DNA of 64,000 bases from Microbacterium sp. CGR2 (GTDB lineage Bacteria; Actinomycetota; Actinomycetes; Actinomycetales; Microbacteriaceae), in contig NZ_RBHX01000001.1 of NCBI RefSeq assembly GCF_003626735.1, positions 2,232,001 to 2,296,000 of the forward strand, in the 5' to 3' direction. The first letter of the stretch is position 1. Each line of letters starts with the position of its first letter. Below, piece after piece: positions 23,263 through 33,745 of this stretch. The notes beneath the pieces are model-generated. The model had not been told where the DNA came from and made no database searches. It was given only the letters and a program-made list of their open reading frames with translations. The translations under genes and the position numbers were made by a program.

Positions 23263-24951
23263 ATGATCCGTAACGGAAAGCGCAGAATCGCGCTCACCAC
23301 CGCAGCGGGGGCATCCGTCCTCGCTCTGGGCCTCACCGCCTGTGGCGCAGGCGGCGGCGCTGACGGCGACGCCGACAGCGACCGGGCCCTCCGCGTCTGG
23401 GCCGGAAGCCAGACTCCGATCACCGCGAACTACAACCCGTTCGCACCGACCGTGCTCCACGGCGCGCTCGGACCGATCCTCGAACCGCTGTTCTTCTTCA
23501 ACAAGACGGCGGACAGCGAGCCGGTCGGTCTGATCGGCGACTCCTATGAGTACAACGAGGACGGCACGGTGATCACGGTCACCATCAAGCCTGACCTCAA
23601 GTGGAGCGACGGCGAACCGCTCACCGCAGACGACGTCGTGTTCAGCTTCAACTACGAGGGGAACAACCCCGAAGGCAACGGTCTGGTCTCCGCCGAAGCG
23701 TCCGACGAGACCACCGTCGTACTGACGTATTCGTCGGCGCAGTACACCACGGAGTTCCAGCGCCTGGGTTCCACCTACATCCTTCCGGAGCACGTCTGGT
23801 CCGAGGTCGACGACTTCGCGAACTTCGCCAACGAAGAGCCGGTCGGATCGGGTCCGTACGTGGTCGACAAGACCACCAGCGAGTCGTACACCCTCGTCGC
23901 GAACGAGAACTTCCGCGGCGCGGACGACCTCGGCGTGAAGAAGGTCCAGTACATCGCCGTCGACAACAACCAGACCGCGCAGGACCTCCTCGCTGCCGGT
24001 GAACTCGACTGGGCCGGCATGTTCATCCCGAACCCGGACGACGTCACCGGCAACGGCAAGATCGAGTGGATCAACACGCCGCAGGACCCGACGGTGCTCT
24101 ACACCTGCTCGAACGCCGACCTCGGCTGCACCGGTCCGCAGACCGACGTCGCCGTGCGCCAGGCGCTCAACGTCGCCATCGACCGCGCCACGATCAAGGA
24201 CAAGGCGTTCGTGGGGCTCACCGGCGACATCTCACCGACCTACGCGCTTCTGCCTCGCGACGAGAAGTGGGTCGCGGATGCGGCGAACGAGGTCAGCCCT
24301 CAGGAGGCGGATGCTGCCGAAGCGAGCGCCATCCTCGAAGCCGCCGGGTACACGAAGGACGGCGACTTCTACGCGAAGGACGGTGTGCCGCTCGAGCTGA
24401 CGCTGACCTCGGTCGACGGCTGGACGGACTACAACGACGCCGCGAAGCTGATCGCCGAACAGGCGCAGGCAGCCGGCATCAAGATCAACGCCTCGACGGT
24501 GCAGTGGCAGGAGTTCTCCGACTCCCGCCAGAGCGGCGACTTCCAGCTGATCGTCGGCGGCATGATCGGCACCTCCGTCGCGGACCCGTTCCAGATCTAC
24601 CGCGACTGGTTCGGTGGCACCGAAGTCCAGTCCACCGGCCCGGTCGGCGCCGAGGTCCCGGCCGGACGCTGGAACTTCAGCCGCTACGACAACCCGACCG
24701 TCGATGCAGCCGTCCAGGCCGCGGTCAGCACCGATGATGAGGCGGAGAAGAAGGAGCTCTACGGCACGATCCAGACCGAGATCGTCCGAGACCTGCCGTA
24801 CATCCCGCTGGTCATCAACGCGACCCAGACGTTCTACAACTCGCAGGACTACACCGGGTGGCCGACCGAGGAAGACCTCTACGCCTTCCCGCCGTCCTGG
24901 GGCTCCATCGCGGCAGGGTACGTCCTGACGCAGTTGCAGCCGGCGAAGTAG
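23263..24951 (+). CDS. ABC transporter substrate-binding lipoprotein (family 5)
   Basis: 562-residue extracellular solute-binding protein. The N-terminus is a lipoprotein signal with lipobox LTAC (Cys27). Mature sequence shows the family-5 (DppA/OppA) pattern: NYNPFAPTV, LAPS-like ITVTIKPDLKWSDGEPLTAD, DDVVFSFNY, GSGPYVV and DVAVRQALNVAIDRA. Family 5 proteins deliver peptides, but also cello- and other oligosaccharides, opines or nickel; substrate is unassigned. It heads an operon with two permeases and two ATPases. The ATG follows GAGAGGAAA, and a 13-bp inverted repeat lies upstream. Confidence 0.93.
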   Translation: MIRNGKRRIALTTAAGASVLALGLTACGAGGGADGDADSDRALRVWAGSQTPITANYNPFAPTVLHGALGPILEPLFFFNKTADSEPVGLIGDSYEYNEDGTVITVTIKPDLKWSDGEPLTADDVVFSFNYEGNNPEGNGLVSAEASDETTVVLTYSSAQYTTEFQRLGSTYILPEHVWSEVDDFANFANEEPVGSGPYVVDKTTSESYTLVANENFRGADDLGVKKVQYIAVDNNQTAQDLLAAGELDWAGMFIPNPDDVTGNGKIEWINTPQDPTVLYTCSNADLGCTGPQTDVAVRQALNVAIDRATIKDKAFVGLTGDISPTYALLPRDEKWVADAANEVSPQEADAAEASAILEAAGYTKDGDFYAKDGVPLELTLTSVDGWTDYNDAAKLIAEQAQAAGIKINASTVQWQEFSDSRQSGDFQLIVGGMIGTSVADPFQIYRDWFGGTEVQSTGPVGAEVPAGRWNFSRYDNPTVDAAVQAAVSTDDEAEKKELYGTIQTEIVRDLPYIPLVINATQTFYNSQDYTGWPTEEDLYAFPPSWGSIAAGYVLTQLQPAK

Positions 24952-24991
24952 TCGAGAGGAGACGGGAAGCAGGAAGTCAGGAATCGGTGAC

Positions 24992-25987
24992 ATGAAATTC
25001 TATGCACGAAGAATCGGGTTCTACGCGTTCACGCTGTGGGCCGCGATCTCCATCAACTTCCTGCTTCCCCGTCTCATGCCGGGGAACCCCGCTGACATCA
25101 TGATCGCCAAGATGCAGCGGGCCGGCGGCGAGGTGTCCGAGAACACCATCCGCAACATCAAGCTCCTGCTCGGTGGTGACGACGCCTCGCTCTGGGAGCA
25201 ATACCTGGCCTACTGGGGACGGATGTTCCAGGGCGACCTGGGGGTATCGGTCACCAAGTTCCCCACCCCCGTGACGGAGCTCATCGCCGGAGCGCTTCCG
25301 TGGACGCTCGTCCTCGTGGGCACGACCACCGTCATCTCCTTCATCCTGGGTCTCGCCCTCGGTGCCTGGGCAGGCTGGAAAAGAGGCACCTGGGTCGACC
25401 ATCTGATCCCGGCCACCACGGTGCTGCAGTCGATCCCGTATTTCTGGATGGCGCTGATCCTCGTCGCGGTGTTCGCGGTCGGGCTCGGCTGGTTCCCCAT
25501 CTTCGGCGGGTACGACGTCTTCGACTTCCCCGACGGGCCGGAGCCGACGTGGGCTTTCTTCTCGGATGCTCTGGCTCATTCCGTCCTCCCGGCGCTGACC
25601 ATCGTGATCAGCTCGGTCGGCGGATGGCTGTTCGGCATGCGCAACATGATGGTCGCCACGCTCGCCGAGGACTACGTCCTCACGGCCGAGGCCAAGGGGC
25701 TCCGCCCGCGGCGCATCATGACCACCTATGCATCCCGCAACGCTGCGATCCCCTCGATCGCCGGCTTCTCCATCACTCTGGGATTCGTCGTCGCAGGGTC
25801 GATCGTGATGGAACAGGTGTTCACGTACCCCGGCATCGGCAAGCTGATGTTCCAAGCCGTGACCAACAACGACTACGCACTGATGCAGGGTCTGTTCCTC
25901 GTGATCACGATCACCGTGCTCGCCGCCAACTTCTTCATGGACCTCGTCTATGGCTTCATCGACCCGAGGGCTCGCCAGAATGTCTGA
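24992..25987 (+). CDS. ABC transporter permease (DppB-type)
   Basis: 331-residue inner-membrane permease. N-terminal YARRIGFYAFTLWAAISINF and LLPRLMPGNPAD mark the DppB/OppB family, and the EAA-type cytoplasmic loop that contacts the ATPase reads EDYVLTAEAKGLRPRRIM. Six membrane helices are apparent. It pairs with the next permease, whose start codon lies inside this gene's last codons (8-nt overlap). Confidence 0.94.
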   Translation: MKFYARRIGFYAFTLWAAISINFLLPRLMPGNPADIMIAKMQRAGGEVSENTIRNIKLLLGGDDASLWEQYLAYWGRMFQGDLGVSVTKFPTPVTELIAGALPWTLVLVGTTTVISFILGLALGAWAGWKRGTWVDHLIPATTVLQSIPYFWMALILVAVFAVGLGWFPIFGGYDVFDFPDGPEPTWAFFSDALAHSVLPALTIVISSVGGWLFGMRNMMVATLAEDYVLTAEAKGLRPRRIMTTYASRNAAIPSIAGFSITLGFVVAGSIVMEQVFTYPGIGKLMFQAVTNNDYALMQGLFLVITITVLAANFFMDLVYGFIDPRARQNV

Positions 25988-26969
25988 TCCCCAGAACACC
26001 GCCGGCCTCCTCACCGTCCAGGACGAACCGCCGATGACCTCGCCGGCCAGCACCATCTCGCTGGCCACCCAGCCCGGGGGCAAGAAGCGCCGCATTCTGC
26101 CGCGCACGTCTCCGAAGTTCATCGTCGGGTCGATCCTCGTGCTCGCGATCCTGCTGTTCGCGATCATCGCGCCGATCTTCACGCAGGACCCCCGTTACAC
26201 CGGCAACCCGGCACTGCAGCCGCCATCGGCGGAACACTGGCTGGGTACCACCAAACTCGGCAACGACATGCTCGCCCAGCTCGCCATCGGCGCCCAGGGC
26301 TCCCTGCTCATCGGCGTGGTGGCCGGCGGCATCGCCATCGTGCTCTCCCTCCTCTTCGGTGTTCTGGCCGGGTACCTCGGCGGCTGGCGGGAAGATGCCC
26401 TCGCCCTCTTCACCAACGTGATGATCGTGATTCCCGGGCTGCCGCTGGTGATGGTGATCGCCTCGTTCGTGCCCGAGCGCAGCTGGCAACTCGTCGCCTT
26501 CGTGCTGGGGATCACGTCGTGGGCGGGGGCCGCGTACGTGCTCCGGCTTCAGACGCGCTCGCTGCGGACGCGCGATTACGTCTACGCGTCGAAGGTCGCG
26601 GGGGAGCGGTCCTTCCGCGTCATCCTCGTCGAGATCATGCCGAACCTGCTGCCGTTGCTGACCGCCCAGTTCCTGTTCGCGATCATCTTCGCGATCCTGG
26701 GTGAAGCGGGGCTGTCGTACCTCGGGCTCGGGCCGAACTCGTCGATCACCTGGGGGTCGATCCTCAACGATGCGCAATCGGGGCAGGCGCTCGGTCGTGG
26801 AGCCTGGTGGTGGTTCGTGCCGCCCGGCCTGATGATCGCGATCCTCGGCGCGGGGCTCGCACTCATCAACTTCGCGATCGACGAGGTCATCAACCCGAAG
26901 CTGCGCAATGCGCCCGAAGCCGCGCGGCGCGTGCGCAAGGTCGCCAAGATCAAGGGAGTGACCGCATGA
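25980..26969 (+). CDS. ABC transporter permease (DppC-type)
   Basis: 329-residue permease. After a non-membrane N-terminal segment of about 45 residues, a first helix ([18 protein letters not shown]) is followed by the DppC-type [20 protein letters not shown] and [13 protein letters not shown]. The EAA-like loop is [23 protein letters not shown] 25980 overlaps the upstream stop; an earlier in-frame ATG at 25950 is less likely. It forms the channel with the DppB-type partner. Confidence 0.93.
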   Translation: MSDPQNTAGLLTVQDEPPMTSPASTISLATQPGGKKRRILPRTSPKFIVGSILVLAILLFAIIAPIFTQDPRYTGNPALQPPSAEHWLGTTKLGNDMLAQLAIGAQGSLLIGVVAGGIAIVLSLLFGVLAGYLGGWREDALALFTNVMIVIPGLPLVMVIASFVPERSWQLVAFVLGITSWAGAAYVLRLQTRSLRTRDYVYASKVAGERSFRVILVEIMPNLLPLLTAQFLFAIIFAILGEAGLSYLGLGPNSSITWGSILNDAQSGQALGRGAWWWFVPPGLMIAILGAGLALINFAIDEVINPKLRNAPEAARRVRKVAKIKGVTA

Positions 26970-27817
26970 GCGACGCCGTGCTGACAGCGAGGAACGTGTC
27001 GATCGAGTACGAGGTCGACCCGCCGGTCAAGGCCGTGCGCAACGTCTCGCTCACCCTGAACCGCGGGGAGATCCTCGGCCTCGCAGGGGAGTCGGGCTGC
27101 GGCAAGACGACGCTCGCCTACGGGATGAACCGTCTGCTCAAGGCCCCCGCACTGATGACCAGTGGCGAGATCGTCTTCCACGACCGTGACGGGCACGACA
27201 TCGACATCGTCGGGCTCGACGGGGAGGGTCTTCGGGCGTTCCGCTGGGACAAGATCTCGATGGTCTTCCAGGGCGCGATGAACTCGTTGAACCCGGTCAT
27301 CGATGTCCGCGCGCAGATCTTCGACATCTTCGACACGCATCGCCCGGGAATGTCCAAGAAGGACAAGACCGCGCGGGCAGAGGAGCTGCTCACCCTGGTG
27401 GGGGTGGATCCCAGCCGTCTCACGAGCTTCCCGCACGAGCTCTCCGGTGGCATGCGGCAGCGCATGATGATCGCCATGGCGCTCGCCCTCGACCCTCAGG
27501 TCATGATCATGGACGAGCCGACGACGGCGCTCGACGTGGTCGTGCAGCGCGGCATCATCCGCGAGATCATGCGTCTGCGGGAACGGCTGGGGTTCGCGGT
27601 GATCTTCATCACGCACGATCTTCCGATGCTGATCGAGATCAGCGACCGGATCGCCGTGATGCTGCGGGGCGAGATCATCGAGCAGGGCACTGCGGAGGAG
27701 ATCTACCGCACCCCGCAGCACGAGTACACGAGGACGCTGCTGTCGAGTTTCCCGTCGTTGAAAGGCGAGCGCGGCGACTTCGTCCGCACCGGCGTGAGTC
27801 AGGAGGGGAACCGATGA
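26966..27817 (+). CDS. ABC transporter ATP-binding protein (DppD-type)
   Basis: 283-residue oligopeptide-type ATPase. Walker [11 protein letters not shown]-loop [13 protein letters not shown], signature [16 protein letters not shown], Walker [12 protein letters not shown] and switch His in FITHDLPML. The C-terminal [15 protein letters not shown] tail is the oligopeptide/dipeptide transporter extension. ATGA overlap with the permease and with the next ATPase gene shows a tight operon; the longer upstream frame is a shadow of the permease gene. Confidence 0.94.
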   Translation: MSDAVLTARNVSIEYEVDPPVKAVRNVSLTLNRGEILGLAGESGCGKTTLAYGMNRLLKAPALMTSGEIVFHDRDGHDIDIVGLDGEGLRAFRWDKISMVFQGAMNSLNPVIDVRAQIFDIFDTHRPGMSKKDKTARAEELLTLVGVDPSRLTSFPHELSGGMRQRMMIAMALALDPQVMIMDEPTTALDVVVQRGIIREIMRLRERLGFAVIFITHDLPMLIEISDRIAVMLRGEIIEQGTAEEIYRTPQHEYTRTLLSSFPSLKGERGDFVRTGVSQEGNR

Positions 27818-28677
27818 GCGTGAAAGCGGATGCCGCGACGTCGACGACGACGCTGGAGGCGCGCAACCTGGTCAAGGACTTCCACCTTCGGTCCGGGTTC
27901 AAGACGAACGTCCTGCACGCGGTGAAGGACGTCTCCTTCACGATCGAGGCGGGGAAGACCGTGGCGTTGGTCGGTGAGTCGGGGTCGGGGAAGTCGACGA
28001 TCGCGCGGATGCTGATGAAGCTGGAGACCCCGACCAGCGGAGAGATCCTGCTGGACGGGAAGCCGTCCGGGACACGTGGTCGCGCGCTCGAGCGGTACCG
28101 TGCGGACGTGCAGATGGTGTTCCAAGACCCCTTCGCGTCGCTGAACCCCTTCCACACGATCGTGCATCATCTCGAGCGGCCGATCCGCCTGCACCACCCC
28201 GAGCTGTCCCGTGCCGAGGTCCGAGATCGAGCCGTGCAGCTGCTCGAACGCGTGCGGCTGACGCCCGGGGAGAGCTACGCCGAGCGCCGCCCGCACGAGC
28301 TCTCCGGCGGGCAGCGCCAGCGGGTCGCGATCGCGCGGGCTCTGGCGCCGGGAGCGCGCTTCATCGTCGCGGACGAACCCGTATCGATGCTCGACGTCTC
28401 CATCCGGTTGGGCGTGCTGAACCTCCTCGCGGAACTGCAGCGGGAGGAGAACCTGGGGGTCCTCTACATCACGCACGACCTCGCGACGGCGCGCCACTTC
28501 TCCGACGAGATCATGGTGCTCTACAAGGGAGACGTGGTCGAACGTGGGCTCGCTGACGAGGTGATCCTCAACCCGCAGCACGACTACACAAAGACCCTTC
28601 TCGGGGCGGCTCCCGAGCCCGAGAATCTCGGCAGGCTCCGCGACGAGGTGCGCCGCGAGCTCGGGGTGACCGGCTGA
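27814..28677 (+). CDS. ABC transporter ATP-binding protein (DppF-type)
   Basis: 287-residue second ATPase of the importer. Walker A GESGSGKST, MVFQDPFASLNPF, signature ELSGGQRQRVAIARAL, Walker B FIVADEPVSMLD, and HDLATARHF. It should dimerise with the DppD-type ATPase. Last gene of the operon; the promoter of the glycine-riboswitch transcript begins directly behind or within its final codons, and I see no strong terminator in between. Confidence 0.94.
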   Translation: MSVKADAATSTTTLEARNLVKDFHLRSGFKTNVLHAVKDVSFTIEAGKTVALVGESGSGKSTIARMLMKLETPTSGEILLDGKPSGTRGRALERYRADVQMVFQDPFASLNPFHTIVHHLERPIRLHHPELSRAEVRDRAVQLLERVRLTPGESYAERRPHELSGGQRQRVAIARALAPGARFIVADEPVSMLDVSIRLGVLNLLAELQREENLGVLYITHDLATARHFSDEIMVLYKGDVVERGLADEVILNPQHDYTKTLLGAAPEPENLGRLRDEVRRELGVTG

Positions 28678-28686
28678 CGATCCCGC

Positions 28687-28692
28687 TACACT
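28687..28692 (+). promoter_or_regulatory. candidate -10 of the gcv transcript
   Basis: TACACT lies about 30 nt before the first glycine aptamer. A -35 candidate would fall on the end of the ATPase gene and is weak. Confidence 0.4.
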
Positions 28693-28827
28693 GGAGCCAC
28701 AACTGAAGACAGGCCGAATGACCCACGCGGGAGAGCCCCGGCGAACGCAGCCGGGCACCGAAGGAGCAAGCCTCCCCGCCAATCTCTCAGGTAACGCGTA
28801 CCGCGCGGTTCCGGCCACTCTGAAAAG

Positions 28828-28852
28828 CGATTTCGAGCGAAGCGAGAAATCG
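28828..28852. repeat. REP-like palindrome in the aptamer 2 region
   Basis: CGATTTC and GAAATCG flank a core GAGCGAAGCGA that is shared with the repeat element in nadB (GAGCGAAGCGAGA). It sits at the start of the second glycine aptamer, just after its P1 strand, and would form its own hairpin. Confidence 0.55.
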
Positions 28853-28970
28853 GGTTGAGCGAGGGCGTCCGCGCCCGAGCCGAAACCCTGGTGAGACACG
28901 TTCCGCGAGTCTCCTCGTCCTTCCTTCGCCCACCGAGATCCGCCGACGGTGAAAGCCCCGATTCGATGCT

Positions 28971-28989
28971 CCCTGAGCCTGTCGAAGGG
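28971..28989. repeat. short repeat CCCTGAGCCTGTCGAAGGG
   Basis: This 19-bp imperfect palindrome is, from memory, a widespread dispersed repeat unit in Microbacteriaceae and other bacteria. Here it occupies a peripheral hairpin of aptamer 2, directly before the conserved GTGAAGCTCTCAGG block. Confidence 0.5.
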
Positions 28990-29016
28990 TGAAGCTCTCA
29001 GGCCCATGACAGAGGG

Positions 29017-29073
29017 GGAGTTCCCAGGAGCGGCGCTGTTGCTGTTCCGCCCGATCCAGCCCGGGAGAACTCC
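29017..29073 (+). promoter_or_regulatory. expression platform sequestering the gcvT RBS
   Basis: GGAGTTC (29017-29023), right after the aptamer 2 P1, can pair with GAACTCC (29067-29073), which abuts the gcvT GTG and follows its GGGAG Shine-Dalgarno. Formation of this helix would block initiation, suggesting translational control by glycine. Inferred from complementarity only. Confidence 0.5.
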
Positions 29074-30264
29074 GTGTCCGAACCCCGCTACACCCCGCTG
29101 CGCGAACGCCATGAGGCGCTCGGAGCGTCCTTCACCGACTTCGGTGGCTGGCAGATGCCGGTGCGATACACCTCTGACCTCGCCGAGCATCACGCGGTGC
29201 GGCGTGACGCCGGCATCTTCGACATCTCGCACATGGCCGAGTTCCTCGTCACCGGCGAATCGTCGGGGGAGTTCCTCGACTACGCTCTCGCCGGCCGTCT
29301 CTCGACCATGCGAGTCGGGAAGGCGAAGTACTCCCTGATCCTCACCGAGGACGGCGGCATCGTCGATGATGTGATCGTCTATCGTCTCGCGGAGGATCGC
29401 TACCTGGTGATCGCCAATGCCGGGAACCGTGGCTTTGTCGACGCGGCTTTCGCCTCGCGCATCCGCTCGTTTCCGTCCCTGATCGAACGGGCGGAACCTC
29501 CGCGTGCGGAGGGCGAGGAGCGCAGTTTCGCCGGCTTCCTCGGCGATCGCGGCGTGGATGTCGAAGACGTCTCGGACTCCTACGCCTTGGTCGCGGTGCA
29601 GGGGCCGTCCGCTGAGTCCATCGTCGCCGCCACGGCGGGGATCGCCGATATGAGCATCCCGTGGGCGGAGCAGAAGTATTACGCCTGGGCGGATGCCGTC
29701 TTCCGCGGGCAGCCGCTGCTGATCGCCCGCACCGGCTATACCGGCGAGGACGGTTTCGAGCTGCTCATCCCCACCGCCGAAGCGCCCGCCCTCTGGGACG
29801 CACTCGTCGACGCCGGGGCGCCTCGCGGCCTCGTTCCCGCCGGGCTCGCCGCCCGTGACACGCTTCGCCTCGAGGCCGGCATGCCCCTCTACGGTCACGA
29901 GCTGAGCCGGGAGACCAGACCGGCGCAGGCGGGGCTCGGACGTGTCGTGGCCGCCGACAAGGAGAGCTTCGTGGGCAAGGCGGCGCTGCACGGCTCCGAA
30001 GACGCGGAAGCGCCCGTGCTGGTCGGACTCATCGCCGAGGGCAAGCGCGCCGGCCGTGCAGGCTATGACGTCGTCGCCGAAGACGGCACGACGATCGGCG
30101 AGATCACCAGCGGCGCCCTGAGCCCGACTCTCGGTCATCCCATCGCGATGGCCTATGTCCACCCGTCTTCCGCTGATGCGGGGACGACGGTGTTCCTCGA
30201 TGTGCGCGGGACGAGGATTCCCGCGACCGTGACCGACCTGCCTTTCTATCGGAGGACCAAATGA
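29074..30264 (+). CDS. gcvT: glycine cleavage system aminomethyltransferase (T-protein)
   Basis: 396 residues. Transfers the aminomethyl carbon to tetrahydrofolate and releases ammonia. Conserved blocks: [46 protein letters not shown] [33 protein letters not shown] and [17 protein letters not shown]. Starts with GTG 29074, downstream of the glycine riboswitch. The stop overlaps gcvH (ATGA). Confidence 0.96.
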   Translation: MSEPRYTPLRERHEALGASFTDFGGWQMPVRYTSDLAEHHAVRRDAGIFDISHMAEFLVTGESSGEFLDYALAGRLSTMRVGKAKYSLILTEDGGIVDDVIVYRLAEDRYLVIANAGNRGFVDAAFASRIRSFPSLIERAEPPRAEGEERSFAGFLGDRGVDVEDVSDSYALVAVQGPSAESIVAATAGIADMSIPWAEQKYYAWADAVFRGQPLLIARTGYTGEDGFELLIPTAEAPALWDALVDAGAPRGLVPAGLAARDTLRLEAGMPLYGHELSRETRPAQAGLGRVVAADKESFVGKAALHGSEDAEAPVLVGLIAEGKRAGRAGYDVVAEDGTTIGEITSGALSPTLGHPIAMAYVHPSSADAGTTVFLDVRGTRIPATVTDLPFYRRTK

Positions 30265-30641
30265 CCGACCTCACTGCACTGAGCTACACCGAAGAGCACG
30301 AGTGGATCGCCGCTGACGCGTCGGACACCGTCACCATCGGCATCACCGACTTCGCCGCCGAGAAGCTGGGCGACGTCGTCTTCGTCGAACTTCCCGCTGT
30401 CGGCACGGAGGTCACCGCCGGTGCCGTCGTCGGCGAGATCGAGTCGACCAAGTCGGTCGGTGAGCTGTACGCCCCTGTCTCCGGCACGGTCGTCGAGATC
30501 AACGACGCCGTCGTCGACGACCCGTCGTTGGTCAACGCGGAGCCGTTCGAAGGCGGATGGCTGATCAAGGTGTCGGTCGCCGCCGGCGCGTTGGACGCAC
30601 TGCTCGACCGCGATGCCTACGTCGCTCTCACGGAGGCCTGA
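30261..30641 (+). CDS. gcvH: glycine cleavage system H protein
   Basis: 126-residue lipoyl carrier that shuttles the aminomethyl group between P, T and L proteins. YTEEHEWI at the start and the lipoylation motif [15 protein letters not shown] with Lys64 are clear. Overlaps gcvT by 4 bp and is followed by gcvP after 7 bp. Confidence 0.97.
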   Translation: MTDLTALSYTEEHEWIAADASDTVTIGITDFAAEKLGDVVFVELPAVGTEVTAGAVVGEIESTKSVGELYAPVSGTVVEINDAVVDDPSLVNAEPFEGGWLIKVSVAAGALDALLDRDAYVALTEA

Positions 30642-30648
30642 TCCTCTC

Positions 30649-33525
30649 GTGGTCACTTTCGCCGATCGTCACATCGGAACCACGGATTCCACCCAGCGCA
30701 TCATGCTCGATGCTCTCGGGGTGGGAACTGCGGACCTCGCATCAGGATCCGAGGAGTTGATGCGTCAGGCTGTTCCGTCGTCGATCTTCACCCCGGCGAC
30801 CGACTCGGCCATCCCTGCTGCGGCCAGCGAGACGGAAGCGCTCAGCGAGTTGCGCGCGCTGGCCTCGCGCAACGCGGTCAACCGTCCGATGATCGGGCTC
30901 GGTTACTACGGGACGATCACCCCGCAGGTCATCCAGCGCAATGTTCTGGAGAACCCGTCCTGGTACACGGCGTACACGCCGTATCAGCCGGAGATCTCAC
31001 AGGGACGGCTGGAGGCGCTCATCAACTTCCAGACGATGGTCGCCGAGCTCACCGGGCTGTCGACGGCCAATGCGTCGATGCTCGACGAGTCCACGGCCGT
31101 CGTCGAGGGGATGCTGCTTGCGCGGCGCGCATCGAAGTCGACATCGAACGTCTTCGCGGTCGACGCCGACGCATTGCCGCAGACCCAGGCTCTCCTGGAG
31201 ACACGAGCGGATGCCGTGGGCATCGAGCTCGTGTCGGTCGACTTCACCGCCGGCGACCAGCTGCCCGCCGACCTGTTCGGCGTCTTCGTGCAGTACCCCG
31301 GTGCTTCGGGTCGGGTATGGGATCCTTCGGGGGTCATCGATGCCGCTCACGTGGCCGGCGGCCTCGCCGTCGTCGCGGCCGATCTCCTCGCCCTGACACT
31401 GATCTCCTCGCCCGGCTCGCTCGGAGCCGATGTCGCGGTCGGTACGACCCAGCGCTTCGGGGTGCCGATGGGCTTCGGAGGACCGCATGCCGGCTACATG
31501 GCTGTCCGTGCCGGCCTCGAGCGTCAGCTCCCCGGTCGCCTGGTCGGAGTGTCGGTCGACGCCGACGGCAAGCCCGCCTACCGGCTCTCCCTGCAGACCC
31601 GGGAGCAGCACATCCGTCGCGAGAAGGCGACCTCGAACATCTGCACGGCCCAGGTCCTGCTCGCCGTCATGGCCTCGATGTATGCGGTGTACCACGGTCC
31701 GGACGGACTTCGTGGGATCGCGGCCGACGTCGCGTCCAAGGCCGCCCTGCTGGGGGACTGGCTCTCCGAGCGCGACGTGGACGTCGTCCACGAGACGTTC
31801 TTCGACACGCTGCGTGTCCGGGTCCCCGGTAAGGCAGCCGACATCGTCCGCCGCGCGCACGACGAGCTCGGCATCCTGCTTCATCACGTCGACGGCGACA
31901 CTCTGGGCATCTCGGTCGACGAGACCACGACGTTCGCCGAAGTCTCCGCCGTGAGCACCCTGTTCGGCGCGCCGGCCAGGGTGATCGATCCCCGCGGCGA
32001 CGGCACCCGCGCCCGCATTCCGAACGGTCTGCACCGCCAGGACGACTACCTCACCCACCCGGTCTTCCACGCTCACCGCAGCGAGACCGCGATGATGCGC
32101 TACCTCAAGAGCCTCGCCGACCGCGACTACGCCTTGGATCGGGGCATGATCCCCCTCGGCTCCTGCACGATGAAGCTCAATGCGGCCAGTGAGATGGCAG
32201 CGATCACCTGGCCGGAGTTCGCCGGCATCCACCCGTTCGCTCCGGCATCCGACGTGCAGGGCTATCTGGAGCTGGTCGACCAGCTCGAGGGATGGCTCGC
32301 GGAGGTCACGGGCTACGACGCCGTCTCGCTGCAGCCGAACGCCGGTTCGCAGGGGGAGCTCGCAGGCCTCCTCGCGATCCGCGGATACCATCTGGCGAAC
32401 GGCGACGGTCAGCGCACGGTCTGCCTCATCCCGTCCTCAGCGCACGGCACCAATGCTGCGTCCGCCGTGCTGGCGGGGATGAAGGTCGTCGTGGTCGCGT
32501 GCGATGAACTCGGCAACGTCGATCTCGACGACCTGCGCGCCAAGATCGCGACGCACTCGGAGACGCTCTCCGCTCTGATGATCACGTATCCGTCGACGCA
32601 CGGCGTCTACGAGCATGATGTGGTGGAGATCACCGCGGCGGTGCACGATGCCGGCGGCCAGGTCTACGTCGACGGCGCGAACCTCAACGCACTGCTGGGT
32701 TATGCCCGGTTCGGCGACCTCGGCGGCGACGTCTCGCACCTCAACCTGCACAAGACGTTCGCGATCCCGCACGGTGGCGGGGGTCCCGGTGTGGGTCCCG
32801 TCGCTGCGAAGGCGCACCTTGCGCCGTTCCTCCCGTCGCATCCGCTCGCGCAACGGGCAGAGCACTTCGGTGGTTTCGCCTTCGAGGGGGGAGCGGTCTC
32901 GGCCGCGCCGTACGGGTCTGCCGGCATCCTGCCGATCTCGTGGGCGTACGTGCGCATGATGGGTGCCGAGGGGCTGCGTCGCGCGACCGCGGCGGCCGTG
33001 ATCTCAGCGAACTACATCGCAGCGCGCCTCGGTGAGCACTACCCGGTGCTCTACAGCGGTGACCACGGGCGGGTCGCGCACGAGTGCATCCTCGACCTCC
33101 GGCCGCTGCGCGAAGCGACGGGCATCACCGTCGACGACGTCGCCAAGCGTCTCATCGACTACGGCTTCCACGCCCCGACCATGTCGTTCCCCGTGGCGGG
33201 CACGCTCATGGTCGAGCCGACCGAGTCGGAAGACCTCGGTGAGATCGACCGCTTCATCGAGGCGATGATCATGATCAAAGCGGAAGCGGATGCCGTGGCG
33301 GCGGGGCGCTGGCCGGCGGACGACAACCCTCTGGTGCACGCGCCGCACACCGCGGTGTCTCTGATCGCCGGGGAGTGGGCACACGCGTACACCAGGGAAG
33401 AGGCCGCGTATCCGGTGCCCGCACTCGTCGCGGGCAAGTACTGGCCGCCGGTCCGGCGCATCGACCAGGCGTACGGGGACCGCAACCTCGTGTGCGCCTG
33501 CCCGCCGATCGAGGCTTTCGCCTGA
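30649..33525 (+). CDS. gcvP: glycine dehydrogenase (aminomethyl-transferring), P-protein
   Basis: 958-residue PLP enzyme decarboxylating glycine; single-chain form with both halves fused. The N-terminal FADRHIG is typical, [19 protein letters not shown] is in the first half, and the PLP-lysine is in [20 protein letters not shown] near residue 700. GTG 30649 follows a GGAGG 12 nt upstream; the frame extends into gcvH without meaning. No L-protein (lipoamide dehydrogenase) gene is adjacent, so that subunit must be shared from elsewhere. Confidence 0.96.
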   Translation: MVTFADRHIGTTDSTQRIMLDALGVGTADLASGSEELMRQAVPSSIFTPATDSAIPAAASETEALSELRALASRNAVNRPMIGLGYYGTITPQVIQRNVLENPSWYTAYTPYQPEISQGRLEALINFQTMVAELTGLSTANASMLDESTAVVEGMLLARRASKSTSNVFAVDADALPQTQALLETRADAVGIELVSVDFTAGDQLPADLFGVFVQYPGASGRVWDPSGVIDAAHVAGGLAVVAADLLALTLISSPGSLGADVAVGTTQRFGVPMGFGGPHAGYMAVRAGLERQLPGRLVGVSVDADGKPAYRLSLQTREQHIRREKATSNICTAQVLLAVMASMYAVYHGPDGLRGIAADVASKAALLGDWLSERDVDVVHETFFDTLRVRVPGKAADIVRRAHDELGILLHHVDGDTLGISVDETTTFAEVSAVSTLFGAPARVIDPRGDGTRARIPNGLHRQDDYLTHPVFHAHRSETAMMRYLKSLADRDYALDRGMIPLGSCTMKLNAASEMAAITWPEFAGIHPFAPASDVQGYLELVDQLEGWLAEVTGYDAVSLQPNAGSQGELAGLLAIRGYHLANGDGQRTVCLIPSSAHGTNAASAVLAGMKVVVVACDELGNVDLDDLRAKIATHSETLSALMITYPSTHGVYEHDVVEITAAVHDAGGQVYVDGANLNALLGYARFGDLGGDVSHLNLHKTFAIPHGGGGPGVGPVAAKAHLAPFLPSHPLAQRAEHFGGFAFEGGAVSAAPYGSAGILPISWAYVRMMGAEGLRRATAAAVISANYIAARLGEHYPVLYSGDHGRVAHECILDLRPLREATGITVDDVAKRLIDYGFHAPTMSFPVAGTLMVEPTESEDLGEIDRFIEAMIMIKAEADAVAAGRWPADDNPLVHAPHTAVSLIAGEWAHAYTREEAAYPVPALVAGKYWPPVRRIDQAYGDRNLVCACPPIEAFA

Positions 33526-33542
33526 CGATCGAAGTTCCCGCG

Positions 33543-33584
33543 ACGGCGCCGCGCTCTCCGACACGGAGGGTGCGGCGCCGTTTT
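33543..33584 (+). terminator. rho-independent terminator of gcv operon
   Basis: ACGGCGCCGC (33543-33552) pairs with GCGGCGCCGT (33572-33581), with a CTCC/GGAG extension inside, followed by TTTT. Confidence 0.85.
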
Positions 33585-33745
33585 CATGCTTCTGCATGTT
33601 TCAGGGACGTTAATATTGGTCACCACTCAGTAACGGTTCGTTAGCTGAACGCTCTGCGCGAGGACACCCCGGGTTAGTGTCAACTATCCCTACGCGCTCA
33701 ACGGTGAGCGCGCAGTCTGATGAACACTCCACAGGAGGACACAAA

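Larger units (their letters stand above)
28725..29014 (+). promoter_or_regulatory. tandem glycine riboswitch
   Basis: The roughly 400-nt gap before gcvT holds two glycine aptamers. Aptamer 1 (about 28725-28812) has CGGGAGAGCC, GGGCACCGAAGGAGCAAGCC and AATCTCTCAGGTAA, all hallmark blocks. Aptamer 2 (about 28818-29014) opens with CTCTGAAAAG and closes with GTGAAGCTCTCAGGCCCATG and ACAGAGGGGG; CTCTG (28818-28822) pairs with CAGAG (29010-29014) as its P1. Glycine binding normally switches on glycine-cleavage genes, which is what follows. Aptamer 2 is about 197 nt, nearly twice the usual size, and includes two repeat-like segments. Confidence 0.92.

Noticed and set aside
27799..30162. 787-codon minus-strand open frame over the ATPase gene, riboswitch and gcvT
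   Set aside because: It runs antisense through two clear genes and a structured RNA; composition is antisense-like and no homology is recognised.
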